DNA of 36,779 nt, from positions 1 to 36,779 of the IMG/VR virus record IMGVR_UViG_3300022707_001487; one strand, given 5' to 3'. This DNA comes from a virus. A model generated the notes under the pieces. The model had not been told where the DNA came from. It did no database searches and saw only the letters and a list, made by a program, of their open reading frames with translations. Position numbers and translations under genes: made by a program. Within the stretch, counting starts at the first letter, position 1. The number at the start of each line of letters is the position of its first letter. Shown here one piece after another: positions 30,087 to 36,779 of this stretch.

Positions 30087-32198
30087 TTATCTTGCAAACC
30101 TGGTAATGAGTTTAGTCACCGGTTTGATTATCGGGTAATCATACGCTATGAAATAGCCACCAGCATCATTAGTATGATCATTATCGTGCTTTTTATCTGG
30201 TTCACCAGCATCATTCCATGCCTGCTGTTCAAGATTGTCGGCGTATGTGGGACATCTATCGACATTTACCAGATATTTTCGAATGTCTTTATTATCGCAA
30301 AAAAGTTGATTCATTGCCAATACGCGATCTTTAACGAATGGATTCTTTTTATTAGCTATCACACTAAACCCAGCTTGCTCTAATAAACTGATGTCTGTCT
30401 TACTGGCATTTACTGATTTTCTTGAGTCACCAGAGGCATCAGGATAGATTCTAATAGTGGCTTTTTGATACCGTTGTTGGATGATGGTTATCATTTCAGG
30501 AGTATCATAAGCATTGATTATTTCATCTACTGCTATGGGGTTACCTTTACGCTTTACATGGATAATAGCGGCCATTTTACCTACGTTGAAATCCATACCA
30601 ATAAAGACCGGTTCCTCGCCATTCCATATTTCATCTGAATTATTCTTCTTTCTATCGAAATTATTATAGACCGTTCCTGTTTTGAGGTTAACGAATAACC
30701 CCATTACATAGGCTGCCACCAACTCTACAGGGTATGTCTCAAGCAAAGAATCAATATAATCATCAGGTAGATATTTTTCGTTTTCATAGGATGAGGCTTG
30801 CACCATTGAATAAGATGCTTTTGGATCTTTCTTGAATGTCTCATAGACGAACAAGAATCCCTCTGGTGTGGTGGTAACCCCTATGCCATTTTCAACACCG
30901 TCTATCTTGAGCCTCATACGTGCAATTATTTTAATCCACGCTAGGTTAGCTTTATCTTTTGGTAAAACATCTATCTCATCGACTAATGCACGCGCTATTT
31001 TAAATCCAATAATTGAGCCTGGGTTATCCATTGAACGGCAAATTACTGTCCCATAGTAACGGCCATTCCGGTATACGTGGCATTCTTTATTGCTTACTTT
31101 TATATCAACAGTAAAACCGAGCAGGTGACAGGCTTCTTCAAAGGTTGGATAAAAAATATCTCTAATAGCAGAATATGAAGGCGCGAAATATCCCTGTACA
31201 GTTCCAGGATGTAAGGAAAAGAAGTTAAGTAAATCGAGGCACCCGACAAACGTCTTGCCACTATTATGATGAATGAACCCATTTTCACAAACGTAATTAT
31301 TGGTATCTAATACTTGCATATCATAGTATGGTGACTCTTCCTCTACCTTAACCCCGATAACTTCAATAGGTGATAATGATGAATGTTCGTCAAGAGAATA
31401 TTGCTCAACATTGTAATGGTGTTCTAACGTCTCAACAGATAGCCGTTCTTTCTGGTGATAGCAAGAAGTATGTCCAACGAACAATGCTGCAATTTGATCT
31501 CCCAAGAAGGCGAAAAGGTTCAGCTTATGGATCGTTGAATGCTTCCTATAAAGGCGGTAGGCGAATCGATAGAGACGGTTATGTTTTAGTTTCAGCGCCA
31601 ATTGAGCACCCAAGCGCGAGAATGAGAAAGAACCGTAAAACAGGGGTAATGCTTGAACATCGCCTAATAATGGAACAGGAACTTTGTCGTTTTCTGACTG
31701 ACCTAGAAATTGTTGACCATATAGACGGGCTTCGCTTGCATAACCACCCAAGCAATCTTCGTTTATTTTCGTGTAATGCTGAACATCTAAAGGCAACGAT
31801 AACAGGTCAGATCCCTTCATGGAGCAAAGAAGGTCTTCAGCGCATGAACTCAAACAGTCACCAACGCGAAGCTGGTCGATCCGTAAATACTTATGGTCGG
31901 ATGAAAAAATCCGGTGATGCGCGCTTGATACAAATTCTCCATGCGTTGTTGAGACTCGGTAAAGATTCGCCCTACCTTTTGGGAACGAGCCGCCACTTAA
32001 AGAAAGCTGGAATTTTTGATTTCTCTGATTCCATGATAAAACTCGCATTGGTCGATGTATATCGGAAATACGAATAAGACCATGTTCTGTGAATATTTTG
32101 GTGTCAGGGTGAAGACATCCATAGCCGCCCACATATGCCCTGTATTTGGTATTTAATCCGTTCAGGAATATATTTTGTGGTGCACTAAGACTTGGCAT
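30087..32198 (-). CDS. terL: Terminase large subunit, interrupted by an intein in Walker A
   Basis: The precursor is 703 residues. The first 27 ([20 protein letters not shown], then AYVGGYG) and residues 313-703 ([12 protein letters not shown]...) join to a 418-residue TerL with a rebuilt Walker A GGYGSGKT. Walker B is [12 protein letters not shown]. The nuclease has acidic residues in [18 protein letters not shown] and HTNDAGGY. TerL drives DNA into the prohead and cuts the concatemer. The intein (28-312) splits the ATP-binding loop, so the phage cannot package without splicing. The start overlaps the TerS end by 14 bases. Confidence 0.9.
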   Translation of the reverse strand: MPSLSAPQNIFLNGLNTKYRAYVGGYGCLHPDTKIFTEHGLIRISDIHRPMRVLSWNQRNQKFQLSLSGGSFPKGRANLYRVSTTHGEFVSSAHHRIFSSDHKYLRIDQLRVGDCLSSCAEDLLCSMKGSDLLSLPLDVQHYTKINEDCLGGYASEARLYGQQFLGQSENDKVPVPLLGDVQALPLFYGSFSFSRLGAQLALKLKHNRLYRFAYRLYRKHSTIHKLNLFAFLGDQIAALFVGHTSCYHQKERLSVETLEHHYNVEQYSLDEHSSLSPIEVIGVKVEEESPYYDMQVLDTNNYVCENGFIHHNSGKTFVGCLDLLNFFSLHPGTVQGYFAPSYSAIRDIFYPTFEEACHLLGFTVDIKVSNKECHVYRNGRYYGTVICRSMDNPGSIIGFKIARALVDEIDVLPKDKANLAWIKIIARMRLKIDGVENGIGVTTTPEGFLFVYETFKKDPKASYSMVQASSYENEKYLPDDYIDSLLETYPVELVAAYVMGLFVNLKTGTVYNNFDRKKNNSDEIWNGEEPVFIGMDFNVGKMAAIIHVKRKGNPIAVDEIINAYDTPEMITIIQQRYQKATIRIYPDASGDSRKSVNASKTDISLLEQAGFSVIANKKNPFVKDRVLAMNQLFCDNKDIRKYLVNVDRCPTYADNLEQQAWNDAGEPDKKHDNDHTNDAGGYFIAYDYPIIKPVTKLITRFAR
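31263..32117 (-). mobile_element. Intein in TerL Walker A, 285 codons
   Basis: It begins with Cys1 in [20 protein letters not shown] (block A). Block B is [15 protein letters not shown], where Ser takes the usual Thr place. It ends [16 protein letters not shown], then FIHHN (blocks F and G), followed by Ser+1 of the host protein. The usual block F His is Asn here. The central ~180 residues show no LAGLIDADG or HNH motif in this frame; instead an HNH gene lies on the opposite strand (31376-32077). Boundaries are set by GGYG/C and HHN/SGKT. Confidence 0.92.
31376..32077 (+). CDS. HNH homing endonuclease encoded antisense inside the TerL intein
   Basis: This 233-residue protein is counted from the ATG at 31376; a GTG at 31370 and an ATG at 31379 are alternatives. 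It has a perfect AGGTGAT ribosome site at 31368-31374. N-terminal residues suggest an HTH ([20 protein letters not shown]). The HNH_3-type core is [20 protein letters not shown], then [40 protein letters not shown]. The catalytic D-H and the downstream N residues are intact, and a basic C-terminal tail follows. It lies wholly inside the intein DNA on the other strand. It probably cuts intein-less terL genes and so spreads the intein. Confidence 0.85.
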   Translation: MMNVRQENIAQHCNGVLTSQQIAVLSGDSKKYVQRTMLQFDLPRRRKGSAYGSLNASYKGGRRIDRDGYVLVSAPIEHPSARMRKNRKTGVMLEHRLIMEQELCRFLTDLEIVDHIDGLRLHNHPSNLRLFSCNAEHLKATITGQIPSWSKEGLQRMNSNSHQREAGRSVNTYGRMKKSGDARLIQILHALLRLGKDSPYLLGTSRHLKKAGIFDFSDSMIKLALVDVYRKYE

Positions 32199-32679
32199 TA
32201 GTTACTGTGATTTCTTTCTTGGGCTCTGCAACAGTGTAAATGATTTCGAGAGGCTCTACGTTTTCAGTGTCCCTCGGATTATCATCTGTGTCCCTAAGCT
32301 TTAAATCCCTGGCAATAATATTAGGATTTAACAGTTCTGCTGCTGCTCCTGTAAACTTTTGATTGTATATAATTTCATCTGCGCGCGTAGTGACGTCCAT
32401 TAAATCTTTATTTTTCCGATACTTTCCCCATGTTGTTGGACACACATCGATGTAGATACAAAGCCCTGATATAGTCATTGCTCGCATCTTTGACACTTCA
32501 CAGGAAGTTACAGTTCCCTGATAATGAAATAGTTTTTCTTCTTTGAGGGGATTATCTTCTATCCAGTTGAAATACTCTACACAGGCGTTCCATAGGATAT
32601 GAGGTTTTGTGAATGTTGGTTTTCTACCATGAGTACTTCGCGCTTTCCAAAAGCGGTTCCCTTTAGTGGCCGGGCACAT
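32185..32679 (-). CDS. terS: Terminase small subunit (P22 gp3-like packaging family)
   Basis: This 164-residue protein has the recognised pattern [17 protein letters not shown], then [60 protein letters not shown] and [20 protein letters not shown]. TerS binds the packaging start site and activates TerL. This family is linked to headful (pac) packaging, consistent with a circularly permuted genome. Its ATG shares a base with the stop of the GIY-YIG gene (TAATG), and its end overlaps TerL by 14 bases. Confidence 0.88.
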   Translation of the reverse strand: MCPATKGNRFWKARSTHGRKPTFTKPHILWNACVEYFNWIEDNPLKEEKLFHYQGTVTSCEVSKMRAMTISGLCIYIDVCPTTWGKYRKNKDLMDVTTRADEIIYNQKFTGAAAELLNPNIIARDLKLRDTDDNPRDTENVEPLEIIYTVAEPKKEITVTNAKS

Positions 32680-33353
32680 TACAAGTACCTCATATTTGTT
32701 TTGTTCTTGTTTTGCCCTGACAACATAGCGCCTAAGGTAGTACGTTTAATTACTTCTTTTTTGGCTGCTTCTGTAAGACTGTAATAAACTGCTCCTGTTT
32801 TATCGTTAATCACCTGTTTACAGTTAACTGGAGGCATTCCTTTGGTGAGGGCATTCCCTTTCATTCTATCGCTCATTTTTTTTCTTGTTTTAAGGGAGAA
32901 TTTTCTGCCGATCATTTTTAGCCTTTGCTTCTCTGGCATCTTCCTTCCCATCCTGGACTTGCTCATTTTAGCTTTAGCTGCTGCGCTCGCTTTTTTCCCT
33001 GTGTTGGAACGTGCTATTTTTTCTCTGGTTTCATTAGAAAGCCTTCCAGACTTATCTCCATAGCCTGTTATTTTGCAATTGAGCCCTACTTTAGATGTCA
33101 CTTTATATTTATTCTGCCAGAATCTCTCCTTTTCATTCAGAGTGCATTCATTGTCACAATGTTCAATTAATTCGAACTTGTGGTTTTCTACTCCATATTT
33201 TAGAAAAGAGTTGTATAGCCTTGGCTGGCCATCACAGTGCATTCCTCTGTATTTTGCGAAACGTGAAAATATATCTACCGATTGACCGATATAAATACGT
33301 TTGCTTGGAGAAGTAATGCTATAGATCCCTTGATTTTTTTTCGGTGCTGCCAT
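32679..33353 (-). CDS. GIY-YIG homing endonuclease with NUMOD repeats
   Basis: This 224-residue protein has its catalytic domain at residues 8-95 ([20 protein letters not shown]), then SRFAKYRG with the family Arg, and [11 protein letters not shown] with the catalytic Glu. NUMOD3-type DNA-binding repeats follow ([50 protein letters not shown]), and then a NUMOD1-like end ([18 protein letters not shown]). It sits directly before terS, sharing a base with its start. It is a mobile free-standing endonuclease that probably cuts related phages near their packaging genes. Confidence 0.92.
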   Translation of the reverse strand: MAAPKKNQGIYSITSPSKRIYIGQSVDIFSRFAKYRGMHCDGQPRLYNSFLKYGVENHKFELIEHCDNECTLNEKERFWQNKYKVTSKVGLNCKITGYGDKSGRLSNETREKIARSNTGKKASAAAKAKMSKSRMGRKMPEKQRLKMIGRKFSLKTRKKMSDRMKGNALTKGMPPVNCKQVINDKTGAVYYSLTEAAKKEVIKRTTLGAMLSGQNKNKTNMRYL

Positions 33354-33421
33354 AAATGAACCTTACACAGTAATTGCAATACACAGTATCGCTTATTCAT
33401 TAAATATTGCTTAAATACTAA

Positions 33422-33760
33422 TTATCGACTAAATAAAGTAAACGGTGCCGATCTTCCTGCTAAATTCTTTGGTGTGCCATCGATATATATTCCGTAGACA
33501 GTCCAATTGTCACCGCTAGGGGTGAATAATCCAGCCTCGGATTCATATTCCCAATACTTGTTTGCAAAGAATGTTTGCTCTACACCATCAACCGTTGCCG
33601 TTGCATCTACCGTTGGGGCTGTTACTCCATCGACAGAGGATTTAGTGATTTGCGAACCATCGGTTTTAGTAAATACTAAACTCAGTTCAGTATTTCCAGA
33701 GAGATCGAAATCTGAATTAACTCGGATTATTTTTCCTACATCGTCTTCTTTAATGCTCAT
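33422..33760 (-). CDS. Small virion-type protein, BppU-like beta domain possible
   Basis: This 112-residue protein is counted from the ATG at 33760 (MSIKEDDVGKIIRVNSDFDL), which overlaps the previous stop as ATGA. It is beta-rich: NTELSLVFTKTDGSQITKSS, FANKYWEYESEAGLFTPSG, NWTVYGIYIDGTPKNLAG. This resembles the small N-terminal domain of baseplate upper proteins that describe a value on a scale (BppU type). Among late accessory genes it is probably a tail or capsid decoration part. Confidence in the family is low; that it is a gene is clear. Confidence 0.65.
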   Translation of the reverse strand: MSIKEDDVGKIIRVNSDFDLSGNTELSLVFTKTDGSQITKSSVDGVTAPTVDATATVDGVEQTFFANKYWEYESEAGLFTPSGDNWTVYGIYIDGTPKNLAGRSAPFTLFSR

Positions 33761-35229
33761 GCTGAATCCTCGCAAATTATGCTATTAAATCCCTCGGCAG
33801 TGGTTAGGATACCATTGAATGCTTCAATTAGGTTAATTTCGCTTTGCATTCCTTCAATAGTTATTACTCCTTGAAATGCTTCTACACAATCTGGACTTGG
33901 TACAACACCGGCAACCGTGATTGATTGAGCAATATTAGTTTCAACAACCTGACCGACCTCAATAGATACTGCACCGGTGACAGGTGTAATAGCCTGGGCT
34001 ATATTTGTTTCAATTACCTGAAGTACTGTAACAGCTATTCCTTGCAAGGCTGTCACGGGTTGGGCTGTGTTAAGTTCTGATACTTGGTTAACTGATATTG
34101 AAACACCGCCCACATCGACAGTGACAGGCTGTGCAGTATTATTCTCAACGACTTGAGTAACCAGTATTAAAGCGCCCCCAGTGTCCACTGTGACAGCATT
34201 AGCGGTGTTATTTTCCACAACTTGGTTAACTGGAACGTCAAGATTACCCGCTAATGCTGTAACAATTTGAGCCGTATTTGTTTCAACTACCTGACCGACT
34301 TCTATAACTAAAGCGTTTAACGGTGTAATGGGTTGTGCTATGTCGGTTTCAGTGACTTGACCAACTAGAATAGAAACAGCGCCAATACCGACAACGATGG
34401 CCTGGGCTATGTTTGTCTCAACAACTTGTGTTACTGGTATTGTCTGTCCTGCGTCTGCCTCTGGTATAAAATATGTTGGTAATTGCTTGGGTTTTAATAT
34501 TGTCCGCCAGAAATCACTATTAGATTTGAATATCTCTGATGCTGATAACTTTCTTCTCCAAATAGCAACACCAAATATACTGCCTGTCCAATGATTATCT
34601 GGTGAGCCAACCCTACCCAGCGCGCCCAGAGTAAATTGGTTTACTAAATCCCAGTTTGAGGGGGTTACATCGTTTGTTGCTGCAAATATACCATCTATAT
34701 ATATATCTACAGTAGCGCCATATTTCACAATAGTAAATATATGCGGAAGGCCATCATTTATAGTTACCCCTCCACTAAACTGATTACCACTATTATTCTG
34801 CGACCTTACAAAAGCTGTTCCTGTTGCGCCTCCTTGAAAATATACAACAGGAGTATCAGAAGCACTCGATCCAAATCCAGTAGCAAATCCAGAGCTGCTA
34901 GTTGTTTGGAAAACCCATGATATTGTTAAGTCACCATTACATATGTCAGCAAAGGGTGATTTAAAACTACCAGTGAACTGAGTTGCTTCATCACTACCAT
35001 TGTAGTCTACCTTACGACCCCGACCACCGATTGAATTTGTAGGTGAGTTTACAGGTACGCCGATATTACCAGATACAACATCAATAAACGTATTACCAAC
35101 AGGCAGTAAAATCGCATCTAAGCCCTTACCAAGACCGCTGAAATCTGCATTAACAACAGACGCCTTAGGGTTTGGCTTTGATTTTTTAAAGCTAGGGTGA
35201 AACCTTTTGGGCAGTATTATCAGCCCCAT
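33757..35229 (-). CDS. LamG-domain virion protein with eight tandem 22-23-aa repeats
   Basis: This 490-residue protein has residues about 65-235 that look like a LamG/concanavalin-type fold (VDYNGSDEATQFTGSF, GLPHIFTIVKYGATVDIYID, GSIFGVAIWRRKLSASEIF). Residues about 264-442 are eight repeats of the form (V/I)xVxQVVExN(T/I)AQ(P/A)(V/I)T. A short unrelated tail (VIT-IEGMQSEINLIEAFNG) ends the protein. LamG domains often bind glycans, so a receptor-binding or capsid-decorating role is plausible. The repeats probably form an extended stalk or solenoid. The gene starts 2 bases after its neighbour. Confidence 0.75.
   Translation of the reverse strand: MGLIILPKRFHPSFKKSKPNPKASVVNADFSGLGKGLDAILLPVGNTFIDVVSGNIGVPVNSPTNSIGGRGRKVDYNGSDEATQFTGSFKSPFADICNGDLTISWVFQTTSSSGFATGFGSSASDTPVVYFQGGATGTAFVRSQNNSGNQFSGGVTINDGLPHIFTIVKYGATVDIYIDGIFAATNDVTPSNWDLVNQFTLGALGRVGSPDNHWTGSIFGVAIWRRKLSASEIFKSNSDFWRTILKPKQLPTYFIPEADAGQTIPVTQVVETNIAQAIVVGIGAVSILVGQVTETDIAQPITPLNALVIEVGQVVETNTAQIVTALAGNLDVPVNQVVENNTANAVTVDTGGALILVTQVVENNTAQPVTVDVGGVSISVNQVSELNTAQPVTALQGIAVTVLQVIETNIAQAITPVTGAVSIEVGQVVETNIAQSITVAGVVPSPDCVEAFQGVITIEGMQSEINLIEAFNGILTTAEGFNSIICEDSA
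33905..34440 (-). repeat. Coding tandem repeats, eight copies of about 67 bp
   Basis: The protein repeats are QVVETNIAQAIVV, QVTETDIAQPITP, QVVETNTAQIVTA, QVVENNTANAVTV, QVVENNTAQPVTV, QVSELNTAQPVTA, QVIETNIAQAITP and QVVETNIAQSITV, each 22-23 residues apart. At DNA level the copies have diverged, so they are old and kept at protein level. They are not a CRISPR array. Confidence 0.85.
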
Positions 35230-35231
35230 GA

Positions 35232-35690
35232 TTATGCAGCTTTTGGACCAGCAGTTTTATCTGTATAGTGTATATCCCAACCGGCATCAATACTTTGTCC
35301 AGTTAAATTTTCGATAAACGGAATATACTCTTGTCCTGATTTAATGTTCTCTAAAGAAATATCAAGAGGTGAAAATTGATTTGTGGCTATATCCTTCAAG
35401 AAGAAAGTCCCAACATATACATGTGGAAAATTAGCACTAGGTTCTTCCGCATCATTAGTGGATACAATATTTAACGGTTGTAGAAATAGATTAACCGATG
35501 CACCAACATCTAAAGCAGCGGCTCCGTCAGCTTCGAGTACTACACTGGCCTGATCCACATCGCTACTAATTGTTACAGTCGATGTATCGCTTGCTATTGA
35601 AAATGCACCATCCGCAACGGCCGAGCTTGATGTGCCAAGGGCTGCTTGTGTCCCAAATTTATCAATTCGGTCATTAGTATCAATACTCAT
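35232..35690 (-). CDS. Conserved phage virion-associated protein
   Basis: This 152-residue protein is MSIDTNDRIDKFGTQAALGT..., a beta-rich protein of a family that recurs in siphovirus late regions (start with ND-x-I-x-x-FGTQ; middle VNLFLQPLNIVSTNDAEEPS; end TGQSIDAGWDIHYTDKTAGP). I recognise the pattern but know no assigned function; a minor capsid or tail decoration is likely. The genes on either side are accessory virion genes with near-zero spacing. Confidence 0.7.
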   Translation of the reverse strand: MSIDTNDRIDKFGTQAALGTSSSAVADGAFSIASDTSTVTISSDVDQASVVLEADGAAALDVGASVNLFLQPLNIVSTNDAEEPSANFPHVYVGTFFLKDIATNQFSPLDISLENIKSGQEYIPFIENLTGQSIDAGWDIHYTDKTAGPKAA

Positions 35691-36208
35691 TAGATTACTC
35701 CTGCATGACGTTTTTGCATCGCATTTTGAACATGTCCTGGTTTAAGCCCTGAAAAATTAAGAGACTCGACATCACCAATTGTTTTCATCTGATTAATGAA
35801 CGCGGTGGTAAATCCATGAGCACCTGATAGGCTTGCAATTTTTGACCTGAATTTTGAATCCTTTACATTGATCCCTTCAGAGTTAAAAGCATCATCAACC
35901 CATTGGGCTAATTTGTTATCAGCAATCGCTGATAGTATGTTGGTCTGTAATTTGTCAGCCACATCGAAACCACTTAACTGAGCAATACCCTTATAGGTAA
36001 CGAGGACTTTCGATGGTACTGTTAAGGTAGTTAAATCTTTAATAGCATCAAAGGCAGCTTGAACGGTTATATCATCCATGAATTTGCCATTACCCATTGC
36101 AGCTTGACCCTGTCTGTCTATGTATGTATATTCTTTATTTAGCTCAACCATACAGGCATCACTCTCTGCTTGTGGTATGGCATCTGCAATTTCTTTGTAA
36201 TTTACCAT
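35690..36208 (-). CDS. Internal start within the FN3 gene (short form)
   Basis: In frame with the FN3 gene, an ATG at 36208 is preceded by TTAGGAG with a 7-base spacer (36216-36222 on the minus strand), stronger than any start signal of the full-length frame. The 172-residue product (MVNYKEIADAIPQ... to AMQKRHAGVI) is helical and would be a protein of its own. It is either an alternative start or a formerly separate gene now fused to FN3. Confidence 0.5.
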   Translation of the reverse strand: MVNYKEIADAIPQAESDACMVELNKEYTYIDRQGQAAMGNGKFMDDITVQAAFDAIKDLTTLTVPSKVLVTYKGIAQLSGFDVADKLQTNILSAIADNKLAQWVDDAFNSEGINVKDSKFRSKIASLSGAHGFTTAFINQMKTIGDVESLNFSGLKPGHVQNAMQKRHAGVI

Positions 36209-36499
36209 TCCTATTCTCCTAATTATTTTTTCTGGATATATAATTTTACTGCCAATTGCTGATGGATCGCTCTCTACTCCTTCAGAGGTAAGAGCTGTAA
36301 CTGTGAAATACCAAATGCCCTCTGTTAAATCGTTAATGGTTACTGAAGTTGTTGGGTCACCTTCTTCTTCGATATAAATATACTCAGTTAAGTTATCAGG
36401 GTCTTGACCATATTCTACAATGTATCCAACTAGATCCGTCAGCGGTGAACCGTCAGTATTTTCAGTCGGATCAGTCCAACTTACTGTAGCCGTATCCAC
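35690..36499 (-). CDS. Fibronectin type III domain virion protein
   Basis: The frame runs from 36550 but has no good ATG. The likely start is the GTG at 36499 (VDTATVSWTDPTENTDGSPL), 1 base after the previous stop, giving 269 residues. Residues 1-85 form an FN3 module (YIVEYGQDPDNLTEYIY ... GIWYFTVTALTSEGVESDP). The rest is a helical domain of 172 residues that starts MVNYKEIADAIPQAESDACM and has its own AGGAG ribosome site 7 bases before its ATG at 36208. FN3 modules decorate phage capsids and tails. Two products, full length and short, may be made. Confidence 0.7.
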   Translation of the reverse strand: MDTATVSWTDPTENTDGSPLTDLVGYIVEYGQDPDNLTEYIYIEEEGDPTTSVTINDLTEGIWYFTVTALTSEGVESDPSAIGSKIIYPEKIIRRIGMVNYKEIADAIPQAESDACMVELNKEYTYIDRQGQAAMGNGKFMDDITVQAAFDAIKDLTTLTVPSKVLVTYKGIAQLSGFDVADKLQTNILSAIADNKLAQWVDDAFNSEGINVKDSKFRSKIASLSGAHGFTTAFINQMKTIGDVESLNFSGLKPGHVQNAMQKRHAGVI

Positions 36500-36500
36500 T

Positions 36501-36779
36501 TTACTGCGCTCTGAATATACCGTTAACACCAATCTGCATGGTAATGTCACCGCCGTTCGGCGTTACCACAAAATCCTGCCATATCCATGGAACAATGTCA
36601 GAATCAGCACCCCCTGTGGAATCAGCATCATAGGCTGTTAACATATCTGTCCAAGAATCACCCGCCTCAATAGCGGTAAATACTTGGTCGGGTATATCCA
36701 AATCGACTCTATCATTCGTATCATCAGGCGCAAATGCAACAATATCAGAATCATCTAATATTTTTCTTGCGTAGTTAGT
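36501..36779 (-). CDS. Conserved phage virion-type protein, C-terminal part (continues from the start of the map)
   Basis: This is the second part of the 156-residue protein whose ATG is at 212; 36760-36779 repeats bases 1-20. It reads on in frame: ILDDSDIVAFAPDDTNDRVD, then LDIPDQVFTAIEAGDSW and DSTGGADSDIVPWIWQDF, with a stop at 36501-36503. The apparent internal ATG at 36699 is not the real start. The next gene (FN3) begins 1 base after the stop by GTG or overlaps it. Confidence 0.8.
   Translation of the reverse strand, partial: TNYARKILDDSDIVAFAPDDTNDRVDLDIPDQVFTAIEAGDSWTDMLTAYDADSTGGADSDIVPWIWQDFVVTPNGGDITMQIGVNGIFRAQ
36760..36779. repeat. Second copy of the 20-bp terminal overlap
   Basis: Identical to bases 1-20. 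With it removed the circle is 36,759 bp and the split minus-strand gene becomes a single 471-base frame. Confidence 0.9.

Noticed and set aside
32599-33316. Plus-strand frames opposite the GIY-YIG gene (32842-33063, 32925-33170, 33073-33285, 33095-33316)
   Set aside because: After finding the antisense HNH in the intein I looked for a second nested gene here. These frames are hydrophobic mirror sequences of a Lys-rich protein, overlap one another and have no HNH or other motif.
33364-33388. Nine-base direct repeat TACACAGTA, 16 bases apart, upstream of the GIY-YIG gene
   Set aside because: Too short to separate from chance. It could be an insertion border or a protein site, but nothing else supports that.
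33905-34440. Regularly spaced repeats considered as a CRISPR array
   Set aside because: The repeats are in a long open frame, conserved at protein but not DNA level, and have no unique spacers of constant length.
36501-36701. 66-codon frame starting at the ATG at 36699-36701
   Set aside because: This is an internal Met region of the protein that begins at 212 and crosses the map join; the open frame continues upstream without a stop.
1-36779. tRNA genes, integrase, attachment core, CI-like repressor, ParA/ParB
   Set aside because: I looked for each of these and found no convincing cloverleaf, tyrosine or serine recombinase motif, second repressor or Walker-type partition ATPase.

Overview
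The window is the complete, circularly closed genome of a tailed, siphovirus-like phage of about 36.76 kb. The last 20 bases repeat the first 20, and one minus-strand gene reads in frame straight across the join, so the linear ends are an assembly cut and the true circle is 36,759 bp. No integrase, excisionase, CI-type repressor, plasmid partition gene or tRNA is visible. The phage therefore looks lytic, or at least not a classical integrating one. The DNA is AT-rich. Lysis, packaging and P22/HK97-type head genes point to a Gram-negative host. Two chromosomal-type parS palindromes of the GTTCCACGTGGAAC form, best known from Pseudomonas and relatives, hint at a gammaproteobacterium, but this is inference.

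Layout. A divergent control region at about 7,490-7,616 holds two back-to-back sigma-70 promoters with dyad operators and a 65-aa Cro-like regulator. Leftwards (minus strand, 7,490 to 1,903) runs an early operon: small proteins, a Rad52-family annealase, a coiled-coil partner, a protein with an SSB-like acidic tip (DEIPF), a zinc/HNH protein and a secreted protein. It ends at a strong bidirectional terminator (1,841-1,872). Rightwards (plus strand, 7,616 to 14,423) runs the replication and nin-like operon: O-like and P-like replication proteins with a candidate origin inside the O-like gene, many small proteins, a beta-class DNA methyltransferase, a recombination-type protein, an AP2/HNH homing endonuclease, a small HTH protein, a cupin-like protein and a Ref-like nuclease.

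The late operon is on the minus strand. It starts just past the terminator near 1,800 and runs through the origin of the map to 14,420 (about 24 kb). Its order is spanin-like protein, M23 endolysin, holin, virion accessory proteins (FN3, LamG, an 8-copy repeat protein), GIY-YIG endonuclease, TerS, TerL, portal (DUF4055), MuF-like protein, scaffold, P22-like coat protein, connector proteins, tail terminator, two tandem tail tube proteins, tail chaperones with a -1 slippery site, a short tape measure and tail tip proteins. It meets the early plus operon tail to tail, overlapping by 4 bases.

The most striking features are these. (1) TerL is interrupted exactly in its Walker A motif by a 285-codon intein, and an intact HNH endonuclease gene with its own ribosome binding site lies on the opposite strand of that intein, so most of the intein DNA is double-coding. 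(2) Two near-perfect chromosomal parS sites lie in unrelated reading frames of a phage with no ParA or ParB. (3) Homing-type endonucleases of three families are concentrated around the packaging genes.
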